DNA of 64,000 bases. It comes from Defluviimonas salinarum (GTDB taxonomy: Bacteria; Pseudomonadota; Alphaproteobacteria; Rhodobacterales; Rhodobacteraceae). How positions within the stretch are numbered: position 1 is the stretch's first letter; each line of letters begins with the position of its first letter. This document shows positions 1 through 8,489 of the stretch, piece after piece. The translations under genes were made by a program, and so were the position numbers. The stretch is taken from contig NZ_JAPDOG010000005.1 in NCBI RefSeq assembly GCF_026013545.1, positions 1 to 64,000 on the forward strand, in the 5' to 3' direction. The notes beneath the pieces are model-generated. The model saw nothing but the letters and a program-made list of their open reading frames with translations, did not search any database and was not told where the DNA came from.

Positions 1-649
1 GGATCCCCGCCGAGGTCTCCTGGATCACCTTGATGATCTCGGCCGCCGAGGCCATCTCGGCCTCCATGATCTGGCGCACCCGGCCGAGGATCTTGCGGAT
101 CCCGAACATCGCCGCCGGGCCGAAGATCAGCGAGAAGAGCGACAGCGCCGGCTGCTGGTAGAACATCACCGCGACGAGGCCGAGCAGCGACAGCAGATCG
201 CGCACGAAGGACATCACGATCGTGTCGATGACCCGCCGCGCCGATTCCGCCGAGAGCGTCATCCGCATCAGCAGGTCCGACGAGGCGCGGTCGTTGAAGA
301 AGGCGACGCCGTGCTGGAGGATGCGGTCGTAGAGCTTGCGCTGCTGGGCCGCGACGATGCTGTTGCCGGCGCGGCTGAGCGAGACCACCTGGAGATAGGT
401 CGCGAGCCCCTTGACCGCGAAGATCAGCGCCACCGAGGCGGCGACCGCGAAGACCTGGGCGCGGTCGCCCGAGGTCATCATCGAATCGATGATGTCGCGC
501 ATGATCCAGGCGGTGAGCGCCGTCGTCACCGCGATCACGACCATCGCCGCGATCGCGGTGCCGTAGTTGAAGACCTGCAGCCGCATGTTCTCGCGCAGGA
601 GCCGCCACAGCATCCTGTCGGACAACCTTGCGAGAAGTTTGCGGAACAT
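1..649 (-). CDS. ABC exporter, membrane-domain part (partial, runs off left edge)
   Basis: Only the first 216 residues are inside the window; the ATP-binding domain lies beyond base 1. The visible part is an ABC exporter transmembrane domain of the MsbA/lipid-multidrug type. It has hydrophobic helices at about residues 28-50, 75-95 and 165-195, and charged coupling-helix segments such as QQRKLYDRILQHGVAFF between them. Such half-transporters normally move lipids, polysaccharides or drugs across the inner membrane as homodimers. The ATG at 647-649 is chosen because the reading frame is continuous from there. The substrate cannot be told from this fragment. Confidence 0.85.
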   Translation of the reverse strand, partial: MFRKLLARLSDRMLWRLLRENMRLQVFNYGTAIAAMVVIAVTTALTAWIMRDIIDSMMTSGDRAQVFAVAASVALIFAVKGLATYLQVVSLSRAGNSIVAAQQRKLYDRILQHGVAFFNDRASSDLLMRMTLSAESARRVIDTIVMSFVRDLLSLLGLVAVMFYQQPALSLFSLIFGPAAMFGIRKILGRVRQIMEAEMASAAEIIKVIQETSAGI

Positions 650-766
650 GCGGATAGGCTCTTCTGCGGCGCGGGCTCCGGACTAGCTAGGCGCGAAAGC
701 CAAGTGTGTAAAGGCCGGCAGGCCACAGAGGCGCCCGGACCCGTGAGATGACGCATGATTGATAAT

Positions 767-784
767 TGACCGACCGGTCGTTCA
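767..784. promoter_or_regulatory. Palindromic operator upstream of paaI/paaR (probable PaaR site)
   Basis: An 18-bp near-perfect inverted repeat, TGA-x-CGACCGGTCG-x-TCA, has a single mismatched pair. It lies about 120 bp before the paaI start. A closely related palindrome stands before the minus-strand paa operon at 9742-9763, and a TetR gene lies in the cluster. That is the pattern expected for a PaaR-type regulon. Binding itself is inferred. Confidence 0.7.
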
Positions 785-904
785 TCGTAGCATTGGAGCC
801 GCTGCGAACGGGAATCACAGGATGGGACTGACCAAGAGCGTACTCGTCGATCTGCAGAAGCCCTGCAGGTGCCACGACCGCCGCGCGCTCGGGGCCTGCG
901 GCCG

Positions 905-1348
905 ATGAAACCCGCCGCCGACATGTCCCCGCAGGAGCTCGCGGAAGCCGCCGCGCAGGCGATGTGGGCGGGCGATGCCGCCTCGCAAGAGCTCGGCATG
1001 ACGCTCGACCGGATCGCGCCGGGTGCGGCGGTGCTGTCGATGACCGTCACCGGGGCGATGGCGAACGGGCATGGCAGCTGTCACGGCGGCTACATCTTCA
1101 CGCTTGCCGACAGCGCCTTCGCCTTCGCCTGCAATTCCCACAACCGGGTCGCGGTCGCGCAGCAGTGCAGCATCACCTACCTGATCCCGGCGCGGGCCGG
1201 CGACCGCCTGACCGCCACCGCGCGCGAGATCGTCCGGCGTGAGCGCTCGGGGATCTACGACGTCAGCGTGACCAATCAGGACGGCGCGACCGTCGCGGAG
1301 TTCCGCGGCCATTCGCGCGTCGTTCCGGGCAGCCATCTGCCGGGGTGA
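905..1348 (+). CDS. paaI: Hydroxyphenylacetyl-CoA thioesterase PaaI
   Basis: A 147-residue hot-dog-fold thioesterase. The family motif GHGSCHGGYIFTLADSAFA, at about residues 57-75, contains the HGG and the catalytic Asp region of PaaI. In phenylacetate catabolism PaaI hydrolyses dead-end ring-hydroxylated CoA esters and so rescues free CoA. The ATG at 905 gives the usual PaaI length; a start at 869 would add an arginine-rich extension with no family support. It is followed 39 bp later by a TetR gene on the same strand, and the two probably form one transcription unit under the palindrome at 767-784. Confidence 0.88.
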   Translation: MKPAADMSPQELAEAAAQAMWAGDAASQELGMTLDRIAPGAAVLSMTVTGAMANGHGSCHGGYIFTLADSAFAFACNSHNRVAVAQQCSITYLIPARAGDRLTATAREIVRRERSGIYDVSVTNQDGATVAEFRGHSRVVPGSHLPG

Positions 1349-1387
1349 CCAGGCATCATCCGCGCAGCCGCGAGAAAGAGGAAAGAC

Positions 1388-1987
1388 ATGGCCCGCACCC
1401 GAGCGGAAGACTTCGACGACAAGCGGCGCGCGATCCTGAGGAGCGCCGCGGCGGTCTTTGCCGAGCAGGGGATGGAGAAGGCCTCGATGGCCCGTATCGC
1501 CGCGCAGTCGGGCGTGTCGAAGTCGCTGCTCTACCACTATTACCCGAGCAAGGCCGAGCTGATCTTCTCGATCATCCACACCCATCTTGAGGAGCTCGAC
1601 GCCGCCATCGCGGCAGCCGACGATCCCGAACTTCCGCCCGAGGCGCGGCTGCGCGCGCTGGTGCGCGCGGTGATCGAGACCTACCGGGACGCCGCCGACC
1701 AGCACAAGGTGCAGCTCAACGCCGGGCCGGTGCTGGGCGAGGCCGAGAAGGCCGAGATCCTCGCGGTCGAGCGGCGCATCGTGCGGCGCTTCTCGGCGGT
1801 GCTCGCGGCGGTGAACCCGGCGCTCGGGAAGGGCGACGGGCGCAATCTCATGCCGGTGACGATGTCGCTCTTCGGGATGATGAACTGGATCGATCAGTGG
1901 TTCCGCGAGGGCGGACCGGTCAGCCGGGCGGACTATGCCGACCTCGCCACCACGCTGATCCTCGACGGCGTCCGCGCGGTGCGCTGA
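1388..1987 (+). CDS. paaR: TetR-family regulator, probable phenylacetate repressor PaaR
   Basis: A 199-residue TetR protein. The N-terminal helix-turn-helix (about residues 27-52) reads MARIAAQSGVSKSLLYHYYPSK; the rest is an all-helical ligand-binding domain. The ORF has an AGAGGAAAGAC ribosome site just before its ATG. Its place between paaI and the convergent paaZ operon, and the two similar palindromes flanking the cluster, argue that it represses paa genes and responds to phenylacetyl-CoA as PaaR proteins do. Effector and targets are inferred. The gene ends 5 bp from the convergent paaZ stop. Confidence 0.85.
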   Translation: MARTRAEDFDDKRRAILRSAAAVFAEQGMEKASMARIAAQSGVSKSLLYHYYPSKAELIFSIIHTHLEELDAAIAAADDPELPPEARLRALVRAVIETYRDAADQHKVQLNAGPVLGEAEKAEILAVERRIVRRFSAVLAAVNPALGKGDGRNLMPVTMSLFGMMNWIDQWFREGGPVSRADYADLATTLILDGVRAVR

Positions 1988-1992
1988 GGCGC

Positions 1993-4050
1993 CTACTCGG
2001 GCGGCCAGACCTTCGCGACCATCGTCAGCACGTCGTATTCCGCGACCGCCTCATCCCTCTGGTTCGTCACCCGGCAGTCCCAGCGCACCTCGCCGTAATC
2101 GGCATTGGCGCGGGGGTTGATCTCCTTCGCGGTCAGCCGCACCCGGAGCGTGTCGCCGGGATAGACCGGGGTCAGGAAGCGCAAGTTGTCGATGCCGTAA
2201 TTGGCCAGGACCGGACCCGGCGCAGGATCGACGAAGAGCCCGGCGGCGAAGGAAACGATGAGGTAGCCGTGTACCACGCGGCCCTCGAAGAACGGATTCG
2301 CCTTCGCCGAGGCCTCGTCCATATGGGCGTAGAACGTGTCGCCGGTGAAGCTGGCGAAGTGCTCGATATCGGCCAGCGTGACCTCGCGCGGGCCGGTGAC
2401 AAGCTGGTCGCCGATCTTGAGGTCGGCAAGCGACTTGCGGAACGGATGGGTGCCGGCCTGTGTCGCCGCACCCTCGCTCCAGCGCCCGGTGACGGCGCCA
2501 AGGAGCCGCGGCGGCGCCTGCACCGCGGTGCGCTGCATGAAATGGGCGATGCCGCGCACCCCGCCCATCTCCTCGCCGCCGCCGGCGCGGCCCGGCCCGC
2601 CGTGGACGAGCATCGGAAGGGGCGAGCCGTGCCCGGTCGAGGATTTCGCGGCAGCGCGATTGCCAATCAGGATGCGGCCGTGGAACGGCGCCATGCCGAT
2701 CACCGCTTCCTCGGCGACGCCCGGATCATCGGTGAAGAGCGAGGCGACGAGCGACCCCTTGCCCCGCTGGGTCAGCGCCACCGCCTCCTCCAATTCGTCA
2801 TAGGGCATGAGGGTGGCGACAGGGCCGAAGGCCTCGACATCATGGACCGCCTCTGCCGCGCCGGGCCGGTCGCAGTAAAGCAGCACCGGGCCGAGGAAGG
2901 CGCCCGCTTCGGCGTCGCCCGAGGCGAGCACCACCCGGTCGGGATCGCTCGAGACGACCTCGGCCTCGGCGCGCAGGTCGCGGGTCCGGGCGCGGACCTC
3001 CTCGCGCTGCGCGAGACTGGCGAGCGGGCCCATTCGTGTCGCCTCGGCGGCGGGATCGCCGATGGGAGTCTTCGCCAGCCGCCCGCGCAAAGCCGCGATG
3101 ACCGCGTCGGCATGGGCGCGCGGCACAAAGGCGCGGCGGATCGCGGTGCATTTCTGCCCCGCCTTCACCGTCATCTCGCGCGCCACCTCCTTGACGAAAA
3201 GGTCGAACTCCGGCGTTCCCGGCGCGGCATCGGAGCCGAGGACCGAGGCATTGAGGCTGTCCGCCTCCATGGTGAACGGCACCGAATTCGCGACAATCGC
3301 CGGATGGGTGCGCAGGCGCCGACCGGTTTCGGCCGAGCCGGTGAAGGTCACCGCGTCCTGCCCGTCCACATGGTCGAACAGGTCGCCCGCCGCGCCGGAG
3401 ACGAGCTGCAGGACGCCTTCCGGCAGGATCCCGGTCTCGACGATCTTCCGCACCATCAGTTCCGTCAGATAGGCGGTCTGGCTCGCCGGCTTGATCAGCG
3501 CGGGCATGCCGGCAAGCAGCGTCGGCGCGAGTTTCTCCAGCATCCCCCAGCAAGGGAAGTTGAAGGCGTTGATATGGACCGCGACGCCGTGGCGCGGCGC
3601 CAGGATATGTTGGGCGGAGAAGCTCTGGTCCTTCGACAGAGGCTCGACCGCGCCCTCGGTCAGGACGCGGGTGTTCGGAAGCTCGCGACGCGCCTTCGAA
3701 GCATAGGAGAGAAGCGTGCCGATCCCGCCCTCGATGTCGATCCAGCCATCGGCGCGGGTGGCGCCGGTGGCAAAGCTCTCGGCGTAGAAGAGTTCCTTCA
3801 TCTCCATGAGCCTGAGGCCCAGCGCCTTCAGCATCAGTGCCCGGTCGTGGAGCGTCATCGCGCGCAGGGCCGGCCCGCCCACACGCCGCCCCCAGTCGAG
3901 CGCCGCGGCGAAGTCGAGCCCGCTCGCGTCGATAACGGCGACCGGCGCTCCGGTCGAGGCATCGCGCAGAACGGTGCCGTCGCCCGCGCCCCTTTGCCAG
4001 TGCCCGGCGAGATAGCTTTCGAGCCGGCGCGGCTTCACGGAAACGTCCAT
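1993..4050 (-). CDS. paaZ: Bifunctional oxepin-CoA hydrolase / 3-oxo-5,6-dehydrosuberyl-CoA semialdehyde dehydrogenase PaaZ
   Basis: A 685-residue fusion, close to the known PaaZ length of about 681. Residues 1 to about 520 are an aldehyde dehydrogenase, with the catalytic Cys in KAGQKCTAIRR (C301) and the general-base Glu in FTMEADS (E262). The C-terminal ~150 residues are an R-specific MaoC-type hydratase with GDTFYAHMDEASAK. PaaZ opens the oxepin-CoA ring and oxidises the resulting semialdehyde. The ATG at 4050 overlaps the stop of the upstream gene (ATGA), so the longer open frame reaching 4431 is read-back into the neighbour. It is the last gene of the minus-strand paa operon. Confidence 0.95.
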   Translation of the reverse strand: MDVSVKPRRLESYLAGHWQRGAGDGTVLRDASTGAPVAVIDASGLDFAAALDWGRRVGGPALRAMTLHDRALMLKALGLRLMEMKELFYAESFATGATRADGWIDIEGGIGTLLSYASKARRELPNTRVLTEGAVEPLSKDQSFSAQHILAPRHGVAVHINAFNFPCWGMLEKLAPTLLAGMPALIKPASQTAYLTELMVRKIVETGILPEGVLQLVSGAAGDLFDHVDGQDAVTFTGSAETGRRLRTHPAIVANSVPFTMEADSLNASVLGSDAAPGTPEFDLFVKEVAREMTVKAGQKCTAIRRAFVPRAHADAVIAALRGRLAKTPIGDPAAEATRMGPLASLAQREEVRARTRDLRAEAEVVSSDPDRVVLASGDAEAGAFLGPVLLYCDRPGAAEAVHDVEAFGPVATLMPYDELEEAVALTQRGKGSLVASLFTDDPGVAEEAVIGMAPFHGRILIGNRAAAKSSTGHGSPLPMLVHGGPGRAGGGEEMGGVRGIAHFMQRTAVQAPPRLLGAVTGRWSEGAATQAGTHPFRKSLADLKIGDQLVTGPREVTLADIEHFASFTGDTFYAHMDEASAKANPFFEGRVVHGYLIVSFAAGLFVDPAPGPVLANYGIDNLRFLTPVYPGDTLRVRLTAKEINPRANADYGEVRWDCRVTNQRDEAVAEYDVLTMVAKVWPPE

Positions 4051-4817
4051 CAGCGCCCCCCAATCCGAAGCCCGAGCCCGCCCAGCGCAGCCTCGGCGGC
4101 GGCAGTCCAGTCCGCCAGAAGCGCCTCGTTCGGTCGGTGCCGCAGCCCGAGTCGCTTCAGCATAGCGAACCGCTCCGATCCGGCGCGGCCGAAGGTCTCG
4201 GCCACCTTGGGCCACCAATAGGACAGCGCGGCCTCGGCCTTGGCCCGGCCCGATGGCGTCGCCACGATCTGGCGCAGGCCTTCGAGGCCAAGCTCGGCAT
4301 GGCGGGCCTCGGCCGGGGCGATCTCGCGGAAGGCCTCGGCCAAGGGCGCGTAGGAGACGCGCGACAGCTCCTCGAGCTGCACCCCGGTCGCGAGGCCCAT
4401 GAGCACGTTCATCGCCACCGCGTCGACCCATCCGGTCAGCGGATAGTGGAAGACCGACAGCCGCATGTCGGCGCCCGCCCGCGCCTGACCGAGATCGGCG
4501 TCGCGGGCCACCCGCGCCGCCCAGGGATGGCGGGTGGCGTAGCGCGCGGTATCGGCGCCGAACTCGCCCATGATCTCCAGAACCCGGCCGGCATGAGCGG
4601 TCTTTTCCGCGACGATCCGCGCCGCCGCGATCCGTGCCGTGATCCCCGGCGCATCGTTGATCCTGTCAGCAAAGCCCGCCGCGCCCGCGAGTTCGCTGTC
4701 GACGAAGGAGGCCATGAGCCGCATCAGCTCGCCCCGGTAGCGCGCCGGCACGTTGTCGGGCGAGGTCAGGACGCCGCCCTCGGCCAGGTAGTCCTCGATC
4801 CGCATCGCCTCTGCCAT
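4050..4817 (-). CDS. PaaA-like ferritin-fold protein of the phenylacetate operon (paralogue)
   Basis: A 255-residue protein colinear with the PaaA in the same operon. SVFHYPLTGWVDAVAMNVLM corresponds to the PaaA stretch [20 protein letters not shown], and ALSYWWPKVAETFG to the region [10 protein letters not shown]. Metal-ligand positions are only partly kept. The second EXXH is present (E170-A-R-H173) and an Asp-Ser-Glu replaces His-Ser-Glu in the first helix (E42). The first EXXH has become EKTAH (E71, H75), one residue too long. It may be a structural or regulatory partner of the multicomponent oxygenase or a divergent oxygenase. Its stop overlaps the paaZ start, so it is co-translated. Confidence 0.8.
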   Translation of the reverse strand: MAEAMRIEDYLAEGGVLTSPDNVPARYRGELMRLMASFVDSELAGAAGFADRINDAPGITARIAAARIVAEKTAHAGRVLEIMGEFGADTARYATRHPWAARVARDADLGQARAGADMRLSVFHYPLTGWVDAVAMNVLMGLATGVQLEELSRVSYAPLAEAFREIAPAEARHAELGLEGLRQIVATPSGRAKAEAALSYWWPKVAETFGRAGSERFAMLKRLGLRHRPNEALLADWTAAAEAALGGLGLRIGGR

Positions 4818-4824
4818 CTTTCCC

Positions 4825-5901
4825 TCACTCGTCGTAGCTGAGCGCCACCCGGTCGGTGAGCGGGCGCGACTGGCAGGTCAGCACATAGCCCTGCCGGACC
4901 TCATAATCCTCGAGCGCGTGGTTCACCGCCATCTCGACCTCGCCCTCGGTCACCCGCGCGCGGCAGGTCGAACAGACCCCGGCCTTGCAGGCATAGGGCG
5001 CGTCGATCTGGTGGGCGAGCGCGGCTTCCAGCAGGCTCGGCCCCTCCTTCTCGATCCGGAAGGTCCGCGCCGTGCCGTCGAGCGTCACCGTCGCCTCGGT
5101 CGCGTGGGCCGAAGCCGCAGCGGTCACCGACACCGCCTTCTGCTTCGCCCGTCCCGGCTGGCCGGAAGCGAAGAGCTCGAACTTGATCCGGTCGTCCGCG
5201 ATCCCGTGCGCGCGCAGCGATTTCGCGATCGCCAGCATCATCGGCTCCGGCCCGCAGATGAAGGCCATGTCGACCGATCCGGGGTCGATCCAGGACCGGA
5301 ACAGCGCCTCCATCTTCGCCGCGTCGATGAGGCCGGTGAAGAGCTCGATCTCCTGCGCCTCGGTCTCCAGCACATGCAGAATCGAGAGCCGGCCGAGGTG
5401 CAGGTTCTTCAGATCCTCCAGTTCCTCGCGGAACATGATCGAGCTGATCTGGCGATTGGCATAGACGAGCGTGAAGCGCGACCTCGGCTCACGGGCGAGC
5501 ACGGTCCGGATGATCGACAGGATGGGCGTGATGCCGGAGCCGCCGGCGAAGCCGAGGTAGTGCCGGGCCTGAGACGGCTCGATAGGTGCATGGAAGCGGC
5601 CCATCGGCGGCATCGCCTCCAGCACCGCGCCGACGGCCAGTTCCTCGTTCGCCCAGGTCGAGAAGGCGCCGCCCTCGACCCGCTTGATGCCGACGCGGAG
5701 CGTGCCGTCGTCGAGCCCCGAGCAGATCGAATAGGAGCGGCGCAGCTCCTCGCCGTCGAAGGCGTGGCGGAAGGTGAGGTACTGGCCTTGCAGGAAGTGG
5801 AACGCGGCGCGGTCGGCCTCGCGCGGCGCAAGCGTCACCACCACCGCATCGCGGGTATCGTGGCGGAGGTCGGTGACGGTCAGGGGGTAGAAGCGCGCCA
5901 T
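4825..5901 (-). CDS. paaE: Phenylacetyl-CoA epoxidase reductase PaaE
   Basis: A 358-residue electron-transfer subunit (E. coli PaaE is 356). The N-terminal FAD domain has RRSYSICSG and the NAD domain has GGSGITPILSII. The C-terminal plant-type 2Fe-2S ferredoxin has CKAGVCSTC plus a fourth Cys in VLTCQSRP. It passes electrons from NADPH to the PaaABC oxygenase that epoxidises phenylacetyl-CoA. The start at 5901 is preferred because GAGGAGG stands 10-15 bases before it; the longer frame to 5949 lacks such a site. It sits in the minus-strand operon between paaD and the PaaA paralogue. Confidence 0.95.
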   Translation of the reverse strand: MARFYPLTVTDLRHDTRDAVVVTLAPREADRAAFHFLQGQYLTFRHAFDGEELRRSYSICSGLDDGTLRVGIKRVEGGAFSTWANEELAVGAVLEAMPPMGRFHAPIEPSQARHYLGFAGGSGITPILSIIRTVLAREPRSRFTLVYANRQISSIMFREELEDLKNLHLGRLSILHVLETEAQEIELFTGLIDAAKMEALFRSWIDPGSVDMAFICGPEPMMLAIAKSLRAHGIADDRIKFELFASGQPGRAKQKAVSVTAAASAHATEATVTLDGTARTFRIEKEGPSLLEAALAHQIDAPYACKAGVCSTCRARVTEGEVEMAVNHALEDYEVRQGYVLTCQSRPLTDRVALSYDE

Positions 5902-5917
5902 GCCGGGTCCGGCCTCC

Positions 5918-6427
5918 TCAGTGGCATTTGAAGTAGTCGAAGGGTTCAAGGCAATCCTTGCAGCGCCAGGCGGCCTTGCAGGGGGTGGAACCGAACTGGC
6001 TGATCCGCTCGGTACTGGCCGAGCCGCAGCGCGGGCAGGGCACCGTCAGGTTGGCACCGGAGAGCCGGGTCGCGCGGGCGATGGTGCGCCCGTCCGGCGC
6101 GGTGCCGTCGATCGGCGGGGCAATGCCGTAGGCGCGAAGCCTCTCGCGCCCCTCGGTGGAGATCCAGTCGGTCGACCAGGGCGGCGCGAGGCGGCGCTCG
6201 ATGCGCAGGTCCGCGATGCCCTTTGCCCGCAGCATCGCCTCAATGTCGAGGTTGATCGCGGTCGTTGCGGGGCAGCCCGAATAGGTCGGCGTGACGGTGA
6301 CGACGAGTGTCTCGCCCTGCCATTCCACGTCTCGGACGATGCCGAGATCGGTGACCGAGATCACCGGGATCTCCGGGTCGGGAACCTCGGCGAGCCAGCG
6401 CCAGATCCGGTCGGGTTCGGGTCGCAT
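5918..6427 (-). CDS. paaD: PaaD, Fe-S assembly factor of the phenylacetyl-CoA epoxidase
   Basis: A 169-residue MIP18/DUF59-family protein. The N-terminal half has VPDPEIPVISVTDLGIV and TPTYSGCPAT. The C-terminal zinc-ribbon-like part has CPRCGS and CKDCLEPFDYFKCH, as in PaaD. PaaD is needed for maturation of the oxygenase system, probably by Fe-S delivery to PaaE. The start MRPEPDRIW at 6427 matches family length (about 165); the open frame upstream overlaps paaC. It lies between paaC and paaE in the same transcription direction. Confidence 0.93.
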   Translation of the reverse strand: MRPEPDRIWRWLAEVPDPEIPVISVTDLGIVRDVEWQGETLVVTVTPTYSGCPATTAINLDIEAMLRAKGIADLRIERRLAPPWSTDWISTEGRERLRAYGIAPPIDGTAPDGRTIARATRLSGANLTVPCPRCGSASTERISQFGSTPCKAAWRCKDCLEPFDYFKCH

Positions 6428-6431
6428 CGGC

Positions 6432-7187
6432 TTACCACACCGCGCCGGGATAGGCGCGCTGGAGGAACTGCATCTCGGCGAGAATGTAGCCCAGATGCTC
6501 GGTATGGATGCCGATCCGACCACCCTTATGGCTGAAATCGGTGTCGGGCGCGGTCAGGGTGGCGTCCGAGAGGACCTCGCCCACCGTCGCCTGCCAGACC
6601 GGCTTCAGCGCGGCGGGATCGGGGGCGACCCCGGCTTCCGCCATCGCGGCGTCGGTGGCGTCGGCAAGGAACATCTCGCCGGCATAGGGCCAGATGTCGT
6701 CGAGCGCGGCCTGCATCCGGCCATGACTCTCCTCGGTGCCGTCGCCGAGCCGGATCACCAGATCGGCGGAGCGTTCGAGGTGATAGGCGACCTCCTTCAC
6801 CGCCTTCTCCGCGATCGCCGCCACCCGCGGATCGGCCGACTGGCAGAGCGCCGAGAGCATCGCATGGTGCCAGGCGTCGAACAGAAACTGCCGCATCAGC
6901 GTCTGGCCGAAATCGCCGTTCGGGCGCTCGACGAGGAGGAGGTTCCGGAACGCCCCGGCATCGCGCAGGAACGCCAGATCGTCCGCCGTCCGCCCCTTGC
7001 CCTCGACTTCCGCCGCGAGCCCGAGCCAGAGCTGGGTCTGGCCGATGAGGTCGAGCGCGGTATTGGCGAGCGCGATGTCCTCCTCCAGCACCGGCGCATG
7101 GCCGCACCATTCCGAGACCCGATGGCCGAGGATCAGCGTGTTGTCCCCCATCCGGGTGAGGAACTCGAACAGGTCAGCCTCGGCCAT
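6432..7187 (-). CDS. paaC: Phenylacetyl-CoA epoxidase structural subunit PaaC
   Basis: A 251-residue ferritin-fold subunit (E. coli PaaC is 248). It forms the stable heterodimer with catalytic PaaA but does not bind the di-iron centre. Typical stretches are MGDNTLILGHRVSEWCGHAP near the N-terminus, RMQAALDDIWPY in the middle, and FLQRAYPGAVW at the C-terminus. The ATG at 7187 overlaps the paaB stop (ATGA), which fixes the start over the longer frame to 7460. It is the third gene of the paaABCDE block. Confidence 0.95.
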   Translation of the reverse strand: MAEADLFEFLTRMGDNTLILGHRVSEWCGHAPVLEEDIALANTALDLIGQTQLWLGLAAEVEGKGRTADDLAFLRDAGAFRNLLLVERPNGDFGQTLMRQFLFDAWHHAMLSALCQSADPRVAAIAEKAVKEVAYHLERSADLVIRLGDGTEESHGRMQAALDDIWPYAGEMFLADATDAAMAEAGVAPDPAALKPVWQATVGEVLSDATLTAPDTDFSHKGGRIGIHTEHLGYILAEMQFLQRAYPGAVW

Positions 7188-7471
7188 CACATGTGCCCCG
7201 CCTCGTCGGGAATGTCGAAGAAGGTCGGGTGGCGGTAGACTTTGGAATTCGACGGATCGAAGAGCGGCCCCTTCTCCGACGGCGCCGAGGCGACAATATC
7301 GTCGGACTTCACCGCCCAGATCGAGACGCCCTCGTTGCGCCGCGTATAGACGTCGCGGGCATGGCGGATCGCCATCTCGGCATCGGGCGCGTGCAGGCTG
7401 CCGACATGGCGGTGGTTGAGCCCGTGCTGACCGCGGATGAAGATTTCCCACAGGGGCCATTCGCTCGACAT
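7187..7471 (-). CDS. paaB: Phenylacetyl-CoA epoxidase subunit PaaB
   Basis: A 94-residue small subunit (E. coli PaaB is 95) starting MSSEWPLWEIFIRGQHGLNHRHVGS, with the family pattern ARDVYTRRNEGVSIWAV. It bridges PaaAC heterodimers and is essential for epoxidase activity. Two adjacent ATGs (7474 and 7471) follow GAGGAGGGT. The second gives the better spacing, so 7471 is used. The stop overlaps the paaC start. Confidence 0.95.
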   Translation of the reverse strand: MSSEWPLWEIFIRGQHGLNHRHVGSLHAPDAEMAIRHARDVYTRRNEGVSIWAVKSDDIVASAPSEKGPLFDPSNSKVYRHPTFFDIPDEAGHM

Positions 7472-7481
7472 CATACCCTCC

Positions 7482-8477
7482 TCATTCGGCCGCGACGCCG
7501 CGCTTGGCGGCCTTGCGCGCATGCGCCATCAGCCCCTCGCGGAACCAGGCGCCGTCCTCCCAGGCGGCGACGCGGGCGGCCATGCGCTCCCTGTTGCAGG
7601 GGCCGTTGCCGGCAAGGACGGCGTAGAATTCCGCCCAGTCGGGTTCGGTGAAATCGTAGCCGCCCTTGTCCTCGTTCCATGTCAGATCCGGGTCGGGGAC
7701 GGTGAGGCCGAGGTACTCGGCCTGCGGCACGGTCTGGTCGACGAATTTCTGCCGAAGCTCGTCATTGGTGTTGATCTTGATCTTCCAGGCCATCGACTGC
7801 GCCGAATGGACCGAGTCCTTGTCCGAGGGACCGAACATCATCAGCGAGGGATACCAGAACCGGTTCAGCGCATCCTGCGCCATCGCCTTCTGCGCAGGCG
7901 TGCCCTTCAGGCACATCTTGATCAGGATGTCGTAGCCCTGCCGCTGGTGGAAGCTCTCCTCCTTGCAGATGCGGATCATCGCGCGGGAGTAGGGCCCGTA
8001 GGAGGTGCGCTGCAGCGGCACCTGGTTCATGATCGCGGCCCCATCGACGAGCCAGCCGACCGCGCCGATATCGGCCCAGGTCAGCGTCGGGTAGTTGAAG
8101 ATCGAGGAATACTTCATCGAGCCGTCATGGAGCTTCGCGATCAGCGCGTCGCGGCTCACCCCCAGCGTCTCGGCGGCGGAATAGAGGTAGAGCCCGTGGC
8201 CCGCCTCGTCCTGCACCTTGGCGAGCAGGATCGCCTTGCGCTCCAGCGTCGGCGCGCGCGTGATCCAGTTGCCTTCGGGAAGCTGGCCGACGATCTCGGA
8301 ATGGGCGTGCTGGCCGATCTGGCGGATCAGCGTCCTTCGGTAGCCCTCGGGCATCCAGTCCTTCGGCTCGATCTTCTCGCCGGCCTCGATCCGGTCCTGA
8401 AAGGCCGCCTCCTCGGGCGTCATCTCCTCGCGGCTCTTCACCCGCTTCGCCTCGGTCTTGACCATCTGGGCGTACAT
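7482..8477 (-). CDS. paaA: Phenylacetyl-CoA 1,2-epoxidase catalytic subunit PaaA
   Basis: A 331-residue di-iron subunit of the ring-1,2-phenylacetyl-CoA epoxidase. Metal ligands are visible: the helix with HSEIVGQ (E61), DEAGHG (E91, H94), and EESFHQRQG (E174, H177). The rest matches PaaA, including [12 protein letters not shown] and [13 protein letters not shown]. The enzyme epoxidises the aromatic ring of phenylacetyl-CoA with O2 and electrons from PaaE. It is followed 10 bases later by paaB and preceded by the thiolase gene, all minus strand. Confidence 0.97.
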   Translation of the reverse strand: MYAQMVKTEAKRVKSREEMTPEEAAFQDRIEAGEKIEPKDWMPEGYRRTLIRQIGQHAHSEIVGQLPEGNWITRAPTLERKAILLAKVQDEAGHGLYLYSAAETLGVSRDALIAKLHDGSMKYSSIFNYPTLTWADIGAVGWLVDGAAIMNQVPLQRTSYGPYSRAMIRICKEESFHQRQGYDILIKMCLKGTPAQKAMAQDALNRFWYPSLMMFGPSDKDSVHSAQSMAWKIKINTNDELRQKFVDQTVPQAEYLGLTVPDPDLTWNEDKGGYDFTEPDWAEFYAVLAGNGPCNRERMAARVAAWEDGAWFREGLMAHARKAAKRGVAAE

Positions 8478-8489
8478 CTTCGCCTCCCT

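Noticed and set aside
1897-4221. 774-residue plus-strand frame opposite paaZ
   Set aside because: paaZ has full catalytic motifs on the minus strand; the plus frame has none.
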